Assembly (NCBI GenBank): GCA_040388535.1
Contig: JAZKBR010000002.1
Span: 252,630 to 316,629, forward strand
Length of the DNA: 64,000 nt
Source: Gemmatimonadota bacterium
Lineage (GTDB): Bacteria > Gemmatimonadota > Gemmatimonadetes > Gemmatimonadales > GWC2-71-9
Direction of reading: 5' to 3'
The notes below the pieces were generated by a model. The model saw only the letters and a program-made list of their open reading frames with translations, was not told the DNA's origin and did not search any database. The position numbers were made by a program, and so were the translations under genes. Below are positions 31,838 through 41,975 of this stretch, piece by piece (position 1 is the stretch's first letter; every line of letters begins with the position of its first letter).

Positions 31838-34800
31838 TCAGGGGAGGGCCGGAATCCGGCCCGGCGTCGGCGGCGCCCCGAGACGTTCCAATTCGGCCTC
31901 GATTGCCGGGATTTCCGTGACCAGGATCGGCTTCAGCCTGGCGTACTCGGCGGTGAAGTCGGCCGCGGCGATGTCGTACTGCTCCCGATTGGTGGTCGTG
32001 GGTGCCGCAAGCATCCCGTCGGGCGAGGCATTCCCGGCGTGCGCCTGGATCGAGACCGGCACCTGCTCGCCCCGGGCCGAGTTGATGGCGTCGCCACGCA
32101 GCGCGCGCAAGGAGAGGGTCAGCCGCCGATTGATGTCCCGCGCTCGCTCGGCGAGTGCTCGGGGCGCCTGTGGCATCTGATCGATCACGCGCACGATGGC
32201 ATCCATCTTGGTCTTCGCGGTGCTGGCGGCATCGACCGCCGACGAAATCTGCCGGGTGAGCTTCTGCGCCTGCGCCCGGAAGGCGAGGTTGGCCTCGCGA
32301 TCGGCGACGGTCGTGGTCGCTGCCGGATCGTGGAGCACGTTGAACGAGACCGGTCCCGCGAGCGGAGTGGTCACTCCCTTCTCGCGCCGCACCAGCGTCA
32401 CGGTGTACTTGCCCGGGGGAACCGGAGCGCCACCAGCACCGCCGCCGAATCCACCACCGCCACCACCACCACCACCACCACCGCCGCCACCGCCGCCACC
32501 GCCGCCACCACCGCTGGTCTGGCCATCACCAGGCGCATCGAGCGCGCCACGCATGTCCCAGGTGACGCGATGCATTCCGCGAGAGCCAGAGAGCGTCAGC
32601 ACGCGCCAGACTCTGCCTGATGCATCCGCAATCGAGGCGCCGAGTACCACCGGCTCCTCTTCAGCTTCGGCAATGAAATCCTCCGCCGACGGGTAGCTGA
32701 TCGGCTTGCCGGCGCGTTCCGCGGCACGCTGCGCCTCGAGCCGCTTGTCTTTCTTCGAGGTCCAGAGGGTTTCCTTGAGCGAGTAGGTGAGCTGGACGCC
32801 GTAGTCCTTGTTGTTGGCGGTGTAGAGCCCTTCTCCCTGCGAGCCCTTGCCGCCACCACCGAAGGGGCCGCGCCGCACGAATGACGTCGCATCCTTCACC
32901 GGATAGAGTGACGCCGCGGCCGCGAGCGATTCGGTCGTGACATCGCGCACGCGCGAGTAGTCATCGACGACATAGATCCCGCGCCCGAAGGTGCCGAGCA
33001 CGAGATCGTCTTCGCTGCGCTGGATCACCATGTCGCGCACCTGAATCGTCGGCAGTCCGGGAATCTTGTTCCAGTGCGCGCCGCCGTCCCGGCTGATCCA
33101 GGCACCGAACTCGGTCCCCGCGAAGAGCAGCTTCGGATCGACGTGATCTTCGGCCATGGTGTAGACCGTGCCGCGCTTCGGCAGGTCGCCGGCGATGGAG
33201 ACCCAGCTGCGTCCCGCGTCGGTGCTCTTGAGCAGATACGGATTGAAATCGCCGTTCTGATGGTTGTTCACGGCGACGAAGACGGTCTTCGCATCGTGAC
33301 GCGAAGTGATCAGGCGCTGGATGTACGCGTTGGACGGCACGCCGGGAATCGAGTCGGCCTTGCGCCAGTTGGTGCCGCCATCCTCCGAGACCTGAATGAG
33401 GCCGTCATCGGTACCGACGTAGAGCAGCCCTTCCTGCTTCTGCGACTCCGCGATCTGGCTGATGTTGCTGTAGAACGCGGTGGACTGGTTCTTCGCGACG
33501 GCATCGGGGCCCCACACCTTCCCCATCACCGGCAACTTGTTGCGATCGAGCGCGCGCGTGAGATCGGCGCTCACAGGCTTCCAGCTGTTGCCGCGATCAT
33601 CACTGCGATAGAGCCGCTGCGAGGCGGTATAGAGCCGTGTGTGCGAGTGCGGCGAGATGATGATGGGGGTGTCCCAATTCCACCGGCTCGGGGCCTCACC
33701 GCGCGCCTCCGATGGCTGGATGCCGATCGCCTCGCCGGTGCGCAGGTCGAAGCGGACCATCCCGGCGTTCTGGCTCTCGGCGTACACGGTGTTGGGATCC
33801 TGAGGATCGATGCGCGAGACGAAACCATCGCCACCGTTGGTGACAAACCAGTCGCTGTTGAGGATGCCGCTGGTATTGCGGCTGGCGGCCGGCCCGCAGA
33901 GCGAGTTGTTGTCCTGAGTGCCTCCACACACCATGTAGAACGGGCCATTGGTGCTGACGTCGACATCGTACATCTGGGTGATCGGCAGGTTCGCGAAGAA
34001 GATCCAGCTCTTGCCACCGTCCCAGGTCTGATAGAGCCCGCCGTCATTGCCGTTGAGGTAATGCTCCGGCAAGCGCGGATCGACCCAGAGCGAGTGATTG
34101 TCGGAGTGCTTCGAGCGCTCGCCCAGCGTGCGCCAGTTCGCACCGCCATCGTCGGAGACCTGCGTCTGCACGTCCATCGAGTAGAGCCGCTGACTGTTGA
34201 ACGGATCGGCGAAGAGTGTGGCGTAGTACATCGGCTGGGCCGTATACGATGAGCGCTTCTCCCAGGTGATTCCGCCGTCGTTCGAACGGAAGATCCCGCC
34301 ATCGCCCGGCGCCGATTCCACGGTGGCGTAGACCACCGACGGATCCTTGGGCGAGATGGCAAGGCCGATCCGGCCCAGTGTTCCCGACGGCAGTCCGCTG
34401 GTGAGCTTCTTCCAACTCTTGCCCGCATCAGTGGAGCGATAGAGCGCGCTCTCCGGACCGCCATTGATCAGGGTGTAGAAGTGGCGGCGACGCTGCCAGG
34501 TCGCGGCAATCAGTACATCCGGATTCCGCGGATCCATGACCACATCGGTGACGCCAGTGCGCTCGCTCACGGTGATGAGGGAGCTCCACGTCTTGCCGCC
34601 ATCGGTGGTCTTGTAGAGGCCGCGTTCGCCACCGTCGGCCCAGAGCGGCCCCTGCGCCGCGACGTAGACCACGTCGCTGTTGCGCGGATCGATCACGATC
34701 CTGGCAATGTGTTCCGACTTCTCGAGCCCCATCCGCTTCCAGCTCTTGCCGGCATCATCGGAGCGATAGACGCCGTCGCCATAGGCGACGCTGCGCTGCG

Positions 34801-35332
34801 AATTATTCTCGCCGGTGCCGACCCAGACGGTGCTGGGATTCTTCGGATCGACGACTACGGCGCCAATGCTGTACGAGGCCTGGCGATCGAAGATCGGGCT
34901 CCAGGTGGCCCCGCCGTTGTCGGTCTTGAAGACGCCGCCCGATGCGACGCCGATGTAGATGATCCCGGGATTCTCCGGGTGCACCGAGATCGCCGAGATC
35001 CGGCCCCCAGTGGTCGCCGGGCCAATGAGCCGCGGCTTGAGCAAGGCGGCGAGCGCCCCTGCGATCCCCCGGCCCGGCGTGGTGTCGCTGCCCTCGGCGC
35101 GGGTCGAGTCGCTGCGAGGTGCACGTGTGGAGTCGCGCCGGGTGGTATCCGGGCGCGCGGCGCCTGCCGGCCGTTTCATCGAGTCTGTGGGGGTCTTCCG
35201 GGGTGCAACCACCGGTGCCGTCTGACCGCGCCGGGGTGGTGACGCCGGCTGCTGGGCCGAGAGTGTCGCGCCATCAAAGGAAAGGAGGGCGGCAGTCGCG
35301 ACAACGCGGACGATCACTTGGGAACGTTGCAT
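31838..35332 (-). CDS. Exported sortilin/VPS10-like BNR-repeat protein
   Basis: A 1164-aa secreted protein. Residues 1-26 are a signal peptide ending LSAQ, followed by a Pro/Thr/Arg/Asp-rich linker. A large beta-propeller region contains at least eleven Asp-box (S-x-D-x-G-x-x-W) motifs such as TDNGGATW, SDDAGKSW, TTDGGKTW, STDAGKSW, SNDGGITW and SRDGGAHW, the hallmark of sortilin-type or sialidase-type propellers. No sialidase catalytic set is evident, so hydrolase activity is uncertain despite common labels for this family. Near residue 960 a run of about 21 glycines precedes a beta-sandwich (PPGKYTVTLVRR) and a helical C-terminus. ATG at 35332 was chosen over the TTG just before it. Confidence 0.85.
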   Translation of the reverse strand: MQRSQVIVRVVATAALLSFDGATLSAQQPASPPRRGQTAPVVAPRKTPTDSMKRPAGAARPDTTRRDSTRAPRSDSTRAEGSDTTPGRGIAGALAALLKPRLIGPATTGGRISAISVHPENPGIIYIGVASGGVFKTDNGGATWSPIFDRQASYSIGAVVVDPKNPSTVWVGTGENNSQRSVAYGDGVYRSDDAGKSWKRMGLEKSEHIARIVIDPRNSDVVYVAAQGPLWADGGERGLYKTTDGGKTWSSLITVSERTGVTDVVMDPRNPDVLIAATWQRRRHFYTLINGGPESALYRSTDAGKSWKKLTSGLPSGTLGRIGLAISPKDPSVVYATVESAPGDGGIFRSNDGGITWEKRSSYTAQPMYYATLFADPFNSQRLYSMDVQTQVSDDGGANWRTLGERSKHSDNHSLWVDPRLPEHYLNGNDGGLYQTWDGGKSWIFFANLPITQMYDVDVSTNGPFYMVCGGTQDNNSLCGPAASRNTSGILNSDWFVTNGGDGFVSRIDPQDPNTVYAESQNAGMVRFDLRTGEAIGIQPSEARGEAPSRWNWDTPIIISPHSHTRLYTASQRLYRSDDRGNSWKPVSADLTRALDRNKLPVMGKVWGPDAVAKNQSTAFYSNISQIAESQKQEGLLYVGTDDGLIQVSEDGGTNWRKADSIPGVPSNAYIQRLITSRHDAKTVFVAVNNHQNGDFNPYLLKSTDAGRSWVSIAGDLPKRGTVYTMAEDHVDPKLLFAGTEFGAWISRDGGAHWNKIPGLPTIQVRDMVIQRSEDDLVLGTFGRGIYVVDDYSRVRDVTTESLAAAASLYPVKDATSFVRRGPFGGGGKGSQGEGLYTANNKDYGVQLTYSLKETLWTSKKDKRLEAQRAAERAGKPISYPSAEDFIAEAEEEPVVLGASIADASGRVWRVLTLSGSRGMHRVTWDMRGALDAPGDGQTSGGGGGGGGGGGGGGGGGGGGGFGGGAGGAPVPPGKYTVTLVRREKGVTTPLAGPVSFNVLHDPAATTTVADREANLAFRAQAQKLTRQISSAVDAASTAKTKMDAIVRVIDQMPQAPRALAERARDINRRLTLSLRALRGDAINSARGEQVPVSIQAHAGNASPDGMLAAPTTTNREQYDIAAADFTAEYARLKPILVTEIPAIEAELERLGAPPTPGRIPALP
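32450..32512. repeat. Trinucleotide (CCA/CCG) repeat encoding polyglycine
   Basis: Twenty-one consecutive glycine codons (GGN, mostly GGT and GGC on the coding strand) form a microsatellite inside the sortilin/BNR gene. Because the unit is three bases, length changes would alter a flexible linker but not the frame. Confidence 0.9.
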
Positions 35333-35411
35333 CAACGGGGACTCCGGGTGGACGGAAGCTGGGTAGGTAAGCGCTCAACAATCACCCGACCCCGGAGTTC
35401 GCGCCAGAGGA

Positions 35412-36728
35412 TCAGTCGCGGGTAGCGGGCGCGGCCCCGCGGAAGAAGCGGATCCAGACGAGATAAACGGGAATCCCCAGCAGCGTCGCGCCCATGCTGA
35501 ACGCAAATGATTGGGGATCGCCCAGGAGCGAGAAGCCGCTCACCACTGCGACGGTGGCGACAAAAATCAGCAGCGGCAGCGGATAGAGCGGCATGCTCCA
35601 ACTCGGTGGCCCTTGCCGTTGCCTGAGCCGCACGGTGCAGTAGACGGTGACCGCGGTCAGCGGATAGATGGCGAGCACCGCCAGCCGGATCAGGGAGGCG
35701 TAGCTCCCCGAAAGCACCAGGCCGGCCGACATGACGCCGACGAGGAGCACCGCCTGCCAGGGCGTCTGCCAGCGTGAGAGCGACGCAAACCGGGCGAAGA
35801 AGAGTCGCTCCTCGGCCATCGCGAAGGCGAGCCGCGGGAAGCCCAGCATCTGCGCACTCACGGTACCGAAGGTCGCGGTGAGCACCAGCACGGCGACGAA
35901 CCGGGCGCCGTTCGGCCCGAGCACGCCGTGCATGGCGTCGGCAGCGACTGCGGTCGAGGCGCGGACGCCCTCGAAACCGAGGACACGCAGGAACGCCCCG
36001 TTGAGCAGGAGGTATGCAATGGCGACCAGACCGGTGCCGCCGAGGAGTCCAAGGGGCAGCGAACGCTGGGGATCGCGCACTTCGCCGCCGAGCAGGGCGA
36101 TGCTCTGGAAGCCCTTGTACGCGAAGATGATGGCGGTGAATCCGAGGGCGAGATTGGTGGCCGACGGGACGGCGCGCGAGACATCGGGCAGGGGCGCAAC
36201 CTGTACCGGTAGCAGGAAGGCCGCCAGCACCACGACACCGATCGCGAGAATCTTTCCGGTCGTGGCGATGCTCATCACCCGCGCCCCCGCGCGGGTCGAG
36301 CGAATGGCGATCAGGGTATGTACCAGAATGAGCGATGCCGCGACAGCGCGTCGAGCCCACTCGGTCATCGGAACCAGCGTCGCGCCGTAGTCGGCGAAGG
36401 TGCGTGAGACGGCCGCGATCGAGGCTGGCCCGGCGAAGACCAGATTGCACCAGCCGAAGAGGAAGGCGAGCCCGGGGCCGAAGCCGGCGTTGAGGTAGAC
36501 GAATTCGCCCCCGGAGCGGGGCAACCGCGTCCCCAGTTCGGCGTAGCAGAACGCGCCGGCCAGGGCGAAAACGCCGCCAAGGGCCCACCAGAGCAGCGTC
36601 ACGCCCGCAGAGCCGGTGCGCGCGGCGACCTCGGCGGGGAGGCGGAAGATGCCGCTGCCAATGATCCAGCCGACGACGAAGAGCACAGTGGTGGCGGGGC
36701 CGACAACACGCGGCAGGCGATCTGTCAC
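35412..36728 (-). CDS. APC-family amino-acid permease
   Basis: A 438-aa inner-membrane transporter with about 12 helices and the APC signature GWIIGSGIFRLPAEVAA in helix 1, FCYAELGTRLPRSGGEFVYL in helix 2-3, and the FAYKGFQSIALLGGEVRDPQR loop. It is related to, but clearly distinct from, the permease at 22409. The start is GTG at 36728. It lies on the minus strand downstream of the divergent gnd region and upstream of the BNR gene (76-base gap). Substrate unknown; an amino acid is likely. Confidence 0.88.
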   Translation of the reverse strand: MTDRLPRVVGPATTVLFVVGWIIGSGIFRLPAEVAARTGSAGVTLLWWALGGVFALAGAFCYAELGTRLPRSGGEFVYLNAGFGPGLAFLFGWCNLVFAGPASIAAVSRTFADYGATLVPMTEWARRAVAASLILVHTLIAIRSTRAGARVMSIATTGKILAIGVVVLAAFLLPVQVAPLPDVSRAVPSATNLALGFTAIIFAYKGFQSIALLGGEVRDPQRSLPLGLLGGTGLVAIAYLLLNGAFLRVLGFEGVRASTAVAADAMHGVLGPNGARFVAVLVLTATFGTVSAQMLGFPRLAFAMAEERLFFARFASLSRWQTPWQAVLLVGVMSAGLVLSGSYASLIRLAVLAIYPLTAVTVYCTVRLRQRQGPPSWSMPLYPLPLLIFVATVAVVSGFSLLGDPQSFAFSMGATLLGIPVYLVWIRFFRGAAPATRD

Positions 36729-36750
36729 CGAAAAACTCGTGTCGGGGTTG

Positions 36751-36824
36751 CTGGAGAACCGCGGGCGGGCGTGATTGCATCATCGTACCCGCGGCCCGAA
36801 TTCGCCAGCCGCCGGGTTCTCCAG
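36751..36824. promoter_or_regulatory. Paired 10-mer (GGTTCTCCAG) in divergent promoter region
   Basis: CTGGAGAACC at 36751-36760 and its exact complement GGTTCTCCAG at 36815-36824 lie in the 107-bp gap between the permease and gnd. Thus the same 10-mer precedes both genes in the direction of transcription, 11 bases before the gnd ATG and 23 before the permease GTG. It may be a shared operator or a stem that hides the gnd ribosome site (GGGAGG). Confidence 0.45.
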
Positions 36825-36835
36825 GGAGGCAGCAG

Positions 36836-37861
36836 ATGGAAATCGGCATGATCGGGCTCGGTCGCATGGGGGCGAACATGGTTCGTCGCCTGATGCGCTC
36901 GGGTCATCGCTGCGTTGTCTACGACGTCAACGCCGCTGCGGTGACCGGACTCGCGGGGGAAGGGGCGGTGGCTGCGACCTCACGGGCCGACCTGGTGTCG
37001 AAGCTCAGCGCGCCGCGCGCGATCTGGCTGATGTTGCCGGCAGCGATCGTCGACACGGAAATCGACGCGCTCACGCCGCTCCTCGCCGCGGGTGACGCCA
37101 TCATCGACGGTGGTAACTCGCACTATCAGGATGGCGTCCGCCGCGCAGCAGCACTGGCTACCCGCGGCATCGACGCGGTCGACGTCGGGACGTCGGGAGG
37201 CGTGTGGGGACTCGAGCGCGGCTACTGTCTGATGATTGGCGGTGAAGCCGCCACGGTTGCGCGCCTCGATCCGATATTCGCCTCGCTCGCGCCCGGCCTC
37301 GCCGCGGCCCCACCCACCAGCGGACGCACACCGGGGAGCGGCACCGCGGATCAGGGCTACCTGCATTGTGGCGGCGCTGGCGCGGGTCACTTCGTCAAGA
37401 TGGTGCACAACGGGATCGAGTACGGGTTGATGGCGGCGTACGCCGAGGGGTTCAACATCCTGCGACACGCCGACGCCGGACTGCACCAGAAGGACGCCGA
37501 CGCCGAAACGACACCACTGCGCCAGCCGGAGATGTTCGGCTACACGATGAATGTGGCCGAGATTGCCGAATTGTGGCGTCGCGGCAGTGTGGTCCAGTCG
37601 TGGCTGCTCGATCTCACAGCGCTCGCGCTCCACCAGAGTCCGCAGCTCGAAGGGTTTGCCGGGCGTGTGTCGGACTCCGGAGAGGGGCGCTGGACCCTCG
37701 AAGCCGCGATTGAAGAAGGTGTGCCGGCGCCAGTACTCAGTGCCGCACTCTTTGCGCGGTTTTCCTCGCGCGGCGCCGCCAGCTTCGGCGATCAGTTGCT
37801 GTCCGCGATGCGATTCCAGTTCGGCGGCCACCACGAGAAGCCCGCCGGAGGCCACGGATGA
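36836..37861 (+). CDS. gnd: 6-phosphogluconate dehydrogenase (short, probably NAD-type)
   Basis: A 341-aa enzyme that oxidatively decarboxylates 6-phosphogluconate to ribulose 5-phosphate. It shows the Rossmann motif GLGRMGANM, the GGNSHYQD substrate loop, GTSGGVWG, and [10 protein letters not shown] with the catalytic Lys. The chain is shorter than the 470-aa dimeric class and matches the shorter class. Strand beta-2 ends in YDVN: an acidic residue there usually indicates NAD rather than NADP. ATG follows GGGAGG. It is the first gene of an operon with zwf and pgl, overlapping zwf by four bases (ATGA). Confidence 0.95.
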   Translation: MEIGMIGLGRMGANMVRRLMRSGHRCVVYDVNAAAVTGLAGEGAVAATSRADLVSKLSAPRAIWLMLPAAIVDTEIDALTPLLAAGDAIIDGGNSHYQDGVRRAAALATRGIDAVDVGTSGGVWGLERGYCLMIGGEAATVARLDPIFASLAPGLAAAPPTSGRTPGSGTADQGYLHCGGAGAGHFVKMVHNGIEYGLMAAYAEGFNILRHADAGLHQKDADAETTPLRQPEMFGYTMNVAEIAELWRRGSVVQSWLLDLTALALHQSPQLEGFAGRVSDSGEGRWTLEAAIEEGVPAPVLSAALFARFSSRGAASFGDQLLSAMRFQFGGHHEKPAGGHG

Positions 37862-39237
37862 GCCCGCAGTCGGACGCCCTGGTCTTTTTCGGGGCCAGTG
37901 GCGACCTCGCGTACAAGCAGATCTTCCCCGCCCTGCAATCGATGATGCAGCACGGCCACCTCGACGTGCCGGTGATCGGCGTCGCACGTTCGGAATGGAG
38001 TATCGACGATTTTCGCGCGCGCGCCCGGCAAAGTATCGCCGAACACGGCGGCGTCGATGAAGCGGCGTTTGCGAAACTCTCGGAGCTGATGCGCTACGTG
38101 CAAGGCGAATACACCGACGCCGACACCTATACCCGGCTGCGCGCGGAAATGGGCGAGCGATCGCACCCGTTGTTCTATCTCGCGATTCCGCCGTCACTCT
38201 TTGATGACGTGGCAAGTGGCCTCGCGGCCTCGGGGTGCTCCACCACCGGACGGCTCGTGGTCGAAAAGCCGTTCGGGCGTGATCTCGCTTCGGCCCTCGA
38301 GCTCAATACCACGCTGCACAACTACTTCCAGGAATCCGACATCTTCCGGATCGATCACTTTCTCGGCAAGGAGCCGGTCCAGAACCTGATCTACTTCCGC
38401 TTTGCGAACACCTTTCTCGAACCACTCTGGCACCGCAACTACATCGAGCGTGTCCAGATCACGATGGCCGAGTCGTTCGGCGTGAAGGGGCGCGGGAAGT
38501 TCTATGAAGAAGCCGGCGCCATCCGAGACGTAGTCCAGAATCATCTGCTGCAGATCGTCTCACTGCTCGCGATGGAGCCACCGGTCGCCCACGGACCCGA
38601 TGCCATCCGCGACGCCCAGGTGGAGGCCTTTCGCTCGATCCGTGCGCTCACACCAGATGATGTCATTCGCGGCCAGTTCGATGGTTATCGCGACGAGGAA
38701 GGGGTGGCTCCCGAGTCGAATGTCGAGACCTATGCGGCGGTGCGACTCTGGCTCGATTCGTGGCGGTGGTCTGGCGTTCCCTTCTACATCCGCGCCGGGA
38801 AGAACCTCCCGGTGACCGTGACCGAAGTAGTGGTCGAACTCAAGCGGCCACCGCAGATCCACCTGGGAGATACCGGCCAGGCGAGTCCGAACCGCTTCCG
38901 CTTCCGTCTGAGTCCGGATGTCTCGCTGGCGCTGGAGGCGCGCGCCAAGGTCGCCGGTGAGGAAATGGTCGGCGAAGATGTCGAGCTGCTGGCAACGCGA
39001 CGGCCTGGTGCGGGGCCCACCCCGTACGAGCGCCTGCTCCACGAGGCGATGGATGGCGATCAGACGCTCTTCGCGCGGCAGGACATGGTCGAAGAGGAAT
39101 GGCGTATCGTCAACGGCGTCCTCGGCGACTGCTCGCCGCTTCACTCCTATGCCGTGGGGAGTTGGGGGCCCGCCGATGCCACCAATTTCATTGAAGGCGG
39201 AAGCTGGCACGACCCGATCCCGGATACGGCCGGATGA
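37858..39237 (+). CDS. zwf: Glucose-6-phosphate 1-dehydrogenase
   Basis: A 459-aa enzyme converting glucose 6-phosphate to 6-phosphogluconolactone with NAD(P). The coenzyme motif [10 protein letters not shown] is near the N-terminus, and [13 protein letters not shown] carries the substrate-binding and catalytic His region. EKPFGRDL and [13 protein letters not shown] are further family signatures. Length is slightly below the usual 480-500 aa. It overlaps gnd and pgl by four bases on each side, so all three are translationally coupled. Confidence 0.96.
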   Translation: MSPQSDALVFFGASGDLAYKQIFPALQSMMQHGHLDVPVIGVARSEWSIDDFRARARQSIAEHGGVDEAAFAKLSELMRYVQGEYTDADTYTRLRAEMGERSHPLFYLAIPPSLFDDVASGLAASGCSTTGRLVVEKPFGRDLASALELNTTLHNYFQESDIFRIDHFLGKEPVQNLIYFRFANTFLEPLWHRNYIERVQITMAESFGVKGRGKFYEEAGAIRDVVQNHLLQIVSLLAMEPPVAHGPDAIRDAQVEAFRSIRALTPDDVIRGQFDGYRDEEGVAPESNVETYAAVRLWLDSWRWSGVPFYIRAGKNLPVTVTEVVVELKRPPQIHLGDTGQASPNRFRFRLSPDVSLALEARAKVAGEEMVGEDVELLATRRPGAGPTPYERLLHEAMDGDQTLFARQDMVEEEWRIVNGVLGDCSPLHSYAVGSWGPADATNFIEGGSWHDPIPDTAG

Positions 39238-39941
39238 TCGAAGTCGCGCCCGACCCGGCCGGACTCGCGAATCGCGCGGCCACGCGCATCGTCGCCACGG
39301 CGCGACGCGCGATTGCCGACCGCGGCGAATGCGTGCTGTTGCTGTCGGGCGGGACGACACCGCAGGCAACGTACGCCCGACTGGCCTCGCCCGAGTTCGC
39401 GGGCCAGGTCGATTGGTCGCGGGTCCACATCGCCCTCGGCGATGAGCGCTACGTTCCGGCGGACGACCCGCGAAGCAATTTCCGGATGATCCGCGAGATC
39501 CTGACCTCGCGGGTGCCGATTCCCGTTGCGAACGTGCATCCGGTCGACGTGGCGCGGCCGCCGATCGAGGCGGCCCTCGCCTACGAGCGCACGTTGCGCA
39601 CTCTGCTCGGCAGTGGCCGCCCCGATCTGGTCCTCCTCGGCCTCGGCGACGATGGTCACACCGCGTCGCTCTTTCCCGGGCACGCCGCGGTCCGCGAGCA
39701 GGTACGCTGGGTTGTGGCCGAGGAAATCGCCGAGCAGGTGATGTGGCGGATCACGGTGACGCCGCCGCTTCTCAATGCCGCGCGCGAAGTCATCTTTCTG
39801 GTGAGCGGCGCGGCCAAGGCCGATGTGCTGCGCAGCGTCCTGGAACCGCCACGCGACCCCGATTCACTGCCGGCCCAGGTGATCCATCCGGGTAGCGGTC
39901 GCCTGGACTGGCTGGTGGACGAGGCCGCTGCGGGACGGTAG
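39234..39941 (+). CDS. pgl: 6-phosphogluconolactonase
   Basis: A 235-aa NagB-like hydrolase that opens 6-phosphogluconolactone. It has [15 protein letters not shown], the [15 protein letters not shown] loop and [16 protein letters not shown] with the catalytic His. Its ATG overlaps the zwf stop (ATGA). With gnd and zwf it completes the oxidative branch of the pentose phosphate pathway in three genes. Confidence 0.95.
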   Translation: MIEVAPDPAGLANRAATRIVATARRAIADRGECVLLLSGGTTPQATYARLASPEFAGQVDWSRVHIALGDERYVPADDPRSNFRMIREILTSRVPIPVANVHPVDVARPPIEAALAYERTLRTLLGSGRPDLVLLGLGDDGHTASLFPGHAAVREQVRWVVAEEIAEQVMWRITVTPPLLNAAREVIFLVSGAAKADVLRSVLEPPRDPDSLPAQVIHPGSGRLDWLVDEAAAGR

Positions 39942-39981
39942 CCTTTAGCATATGGGCCGAATGCACCTGTCAGGAGGACGT

Positions 39982-41895
39982 GTGAGTTACCAACCAGATC
40001 GCCGTGAATTCCTCGCGACCACCGCGGCGATGGGCGCCATGCTCGCCCTCCCTGGTGCGTCACCGGAGAGCACGGCGGCGCCGGTCCGGCGGGTCACCTT
40101 TGCGGCGCGGCCCTTCGACCTGAAGGCAGTGCGGCTCCGGCCTGGAATCTTTCGCGACGCCCTCGATGTCAATCGCCGCTACCTGATGTCGCTCGATCCC
40201 GATCGGCTGTTGCACTCCTTCCGCACGACCGCCGGGCTCCCGTCCACGGCCGAGCCGTACTACGGCTGGGAAGCGCCCAATAACGAATTGCGTGGACATT
40301 TTGTGGGCCACTATCTCAGTGGCTGCGCGCTGATGGGGGCACAACTCGGAGATGGCGAAGTCCGCCGCCGCGGCGACCTGATCGTCGATGGCCTCGCCGC
40401 GTGCCAGCGTGCGGATGGGTACCTCAGTGCCTTCCCCGATGAACTCTTCCAGCGACTTCGCGATGGCAAGTCGGTCTGGGCGCCGTTCTACACCCTCCAC
40501 AAGATCATGGCCGGGCTGCTCGACAGTTACACGCTGAGCGGCAACGCGCGGGCGCTCGAGATGGTCACGAAGATGGCGGAATGGACACGGACGTGGGCCG
40601 AGCCGCTGGATGCCGCCCGCATGGCGCGGGTGCTGAACAACGAGCATGGCGGAATGGCCGACACGCTGTACCAGCTTGCGACCGCGACCGGGAACAGCGC
40701 CTGGTCGACGCTGGCGCAGCGCTTCCATCACGAGCGGATCCTCACGCCGCTGGCCGAGCAACGCGACACCCTCACCAAGGTGCACTCCAACACTACCATC
40801 CCGAAGATTCTCGGCGCTGCGCGGCACTACAACCTCACTGGCGAGCAGCGTTCGCGCGACATCGCGGAGTTCTTCTGGAAGACGGTAACGCAGCGACGCT
40901 CCTACGTGACGGGAGGCTCGAGCAGCGGCGAGCTCTGGCTGGGTGAACCGGGGAACCTGACGAACACGCTGTCGTGGGACACCGAAGAGAGCTGCGTCAC
41001 CTACAACATGCTCAAGCTCACGCGTGATATCATGGCGTGGAACGCGGACGCGCAGGCCGCGGACTACTACGAGCGCGCGTTGTTCAACGGCATGCTCGGC
41101 ACCCAGCATCCGCGCGACGGCGAGAAGCTGTACTATCTCGCGCTGGCCTCGGGTTTCTGGCGCTACTTCGGAACACCCGACAAGGGCTTCTGGTGCTGTC
41201 ACGGATCGGGAGTCGAATCGTTCTCGAAGTTCGGTGACAGCATCTACTTCCGCAGTGATGACGGCCTCTACGTCAATCAGTTCATCGCCTCGGAGCTCGA
41301 TTGGCCCGAACGCGGGCTGCGGATTGTTCAGGACACAACCTTCCCGCACGAAGCCACGACCCGACTCCGGATTTCGGCGAAGCACGGCGTATCGATGGCG
41401 CTGCGCCTGCGCGTCCCGAGCTGGACCACCGGCGCGACCGTGAAGGTGAACGGCTTGAAGGTCAAGAACGCGGTGGCCACGCCGGGCCAATGGCTCACCC
41501 TCAAGCGGACCTGGCGCGATACCGACCTGGTGGAGTTCACGACGCCGATGTCGCTCCACACCGAGGCGCTACCTGGCGAGCCCACCCAGCAAGCCGTGAT
41601 GTTCGGACCACTGGTCCTCGCTGGCAGGCTGGGTGCCGAAGGGCTGACCCCCGACGTGCTTCGCGCGCCGCCGACACCGGTACGGATGTCCCCCGACAAT
41701 CCTGCCAAGCCGATTGCGGTGGCACCGATCCGGGCGTCGGGCGACGTGACGAACTGGGTCACCCCGGTCGCGGGGAAGACGCTCGAATTCCAGACCAAAG
41801 GGCAGAGTGAGCCGATTACCCTGGTCCCGTTCAACTCGATCATGGACGAACGATTCGTGGTCTACTGGCAGGTCAACCCGCCAGGGGCGGGCTGA
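39982..41895 (+). CDS. GH127-type exported glycosidase (beta-L-arabinofuranosidase-like)
   Basis: A 637-aa protein of the former DUF1680 family, whose characterised members remove beta-L-arabinofuranose. GTG at 39982 follows AGGAGG closely and gives a Tat signal (DRREFLATTAAMGAMLALPG). Longer in-frame ATG starts at 39952 and 39961 lack such a site. The zinc/catalytic set is visible: TEESCVTYNM (Glu and Cys) and FWCCHGSGVES, whose double Cys matches the nucleophile and ligand pair of the characterised enzyme. An alpha/alpha barrel is followed by a beta-sandwich. Substrate could be arabinosides or related sugars. It lies 40 bases after pgl. Confidence 0.88.
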   Translation: MSYQPDRREFLATTAAMGAMLALPGASPESTAAPVRRVTFAARPFDLKAVRLRPGIFRDALDVNRRYLMSLDPDRLLHSFRTTAGLPSTAEPYYGWEAPNNELRGHFVGHYLSGCALMGAQLGDGEVRRRGDLIVDGLAACQRADGYLSAFPDELFQRLRDGKSVWAPFYTLHKIMAGLLDSYTLSGNARALEMVTKMAEWTRTWAEPLDAARMARVLNNEHGGMADTLYQLATATGNSAWSTLAQRFHHERILTPLAEQRDTLTKVHSNTTIPKILGAARHYNLTGEQRSRDIAEFFWKTVTQRRSYVTGGSSSGELWLGEPGNLTNTLSWDTEESCVTYNMLKLTRDIMAWNADAQAADYYERALFNGMLGTQHPRDGEKLYYLALASGFWRYFGTPDKGFWCCHGSGVESFSKFGDSIYFRSDDGLYVNQFIASELDWPERGLRIVQDTTFPHEATTRLRISAKHGVSMALRLRVPSWTTGATVKVNGLKVKNAVATPGQWLTLKRTWRDTDLVEFTTPMSLHTEALPGEPTQQAVMFGPLVLAGRLGAEGLTPDVLRAPPTPVRMSPDNPAKPIAVAPIRASGDVTNWVTPVAGKTLEFQTKGQSEPITLVPFNSIMDERFVVYWQVNPPGAG

Positions 41896-41945
41896 TAGCT
41901 GGCACCGCGTTCCCAATCGGAACATTGCAAGAGTTCTCTAGCGCC

Positions 41946-41960
41946 AGGCGTCAGACGCCT
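41946..41960. repeat. Short palindrome AGGCGTC-A-GACGCCT
   Basis: Perfect 7-base arms around one base, followed by TTTA. It lies 50 bases after the GH127 stop and 15 before the next start. It may be a weak terminator or a small dispersed palindrome. Confidence 0.45.
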
Positions 41961-41975
41961 TTAGGCTTACCAATC

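Noticed and set aside
33074-34252. Plus-strand frame of 392 codons opposite the sortilin/BNR gene
   Set aside because: Antisense of the Asp-box repeats; composition follows from the codon bias.
40060-41559. Minus-strand frame of about 500 codons opposite the GH127 gene
   Set aside because: No motif, no ribosome site and biased composition, whereas GH127 residues are intact on the plus strand.
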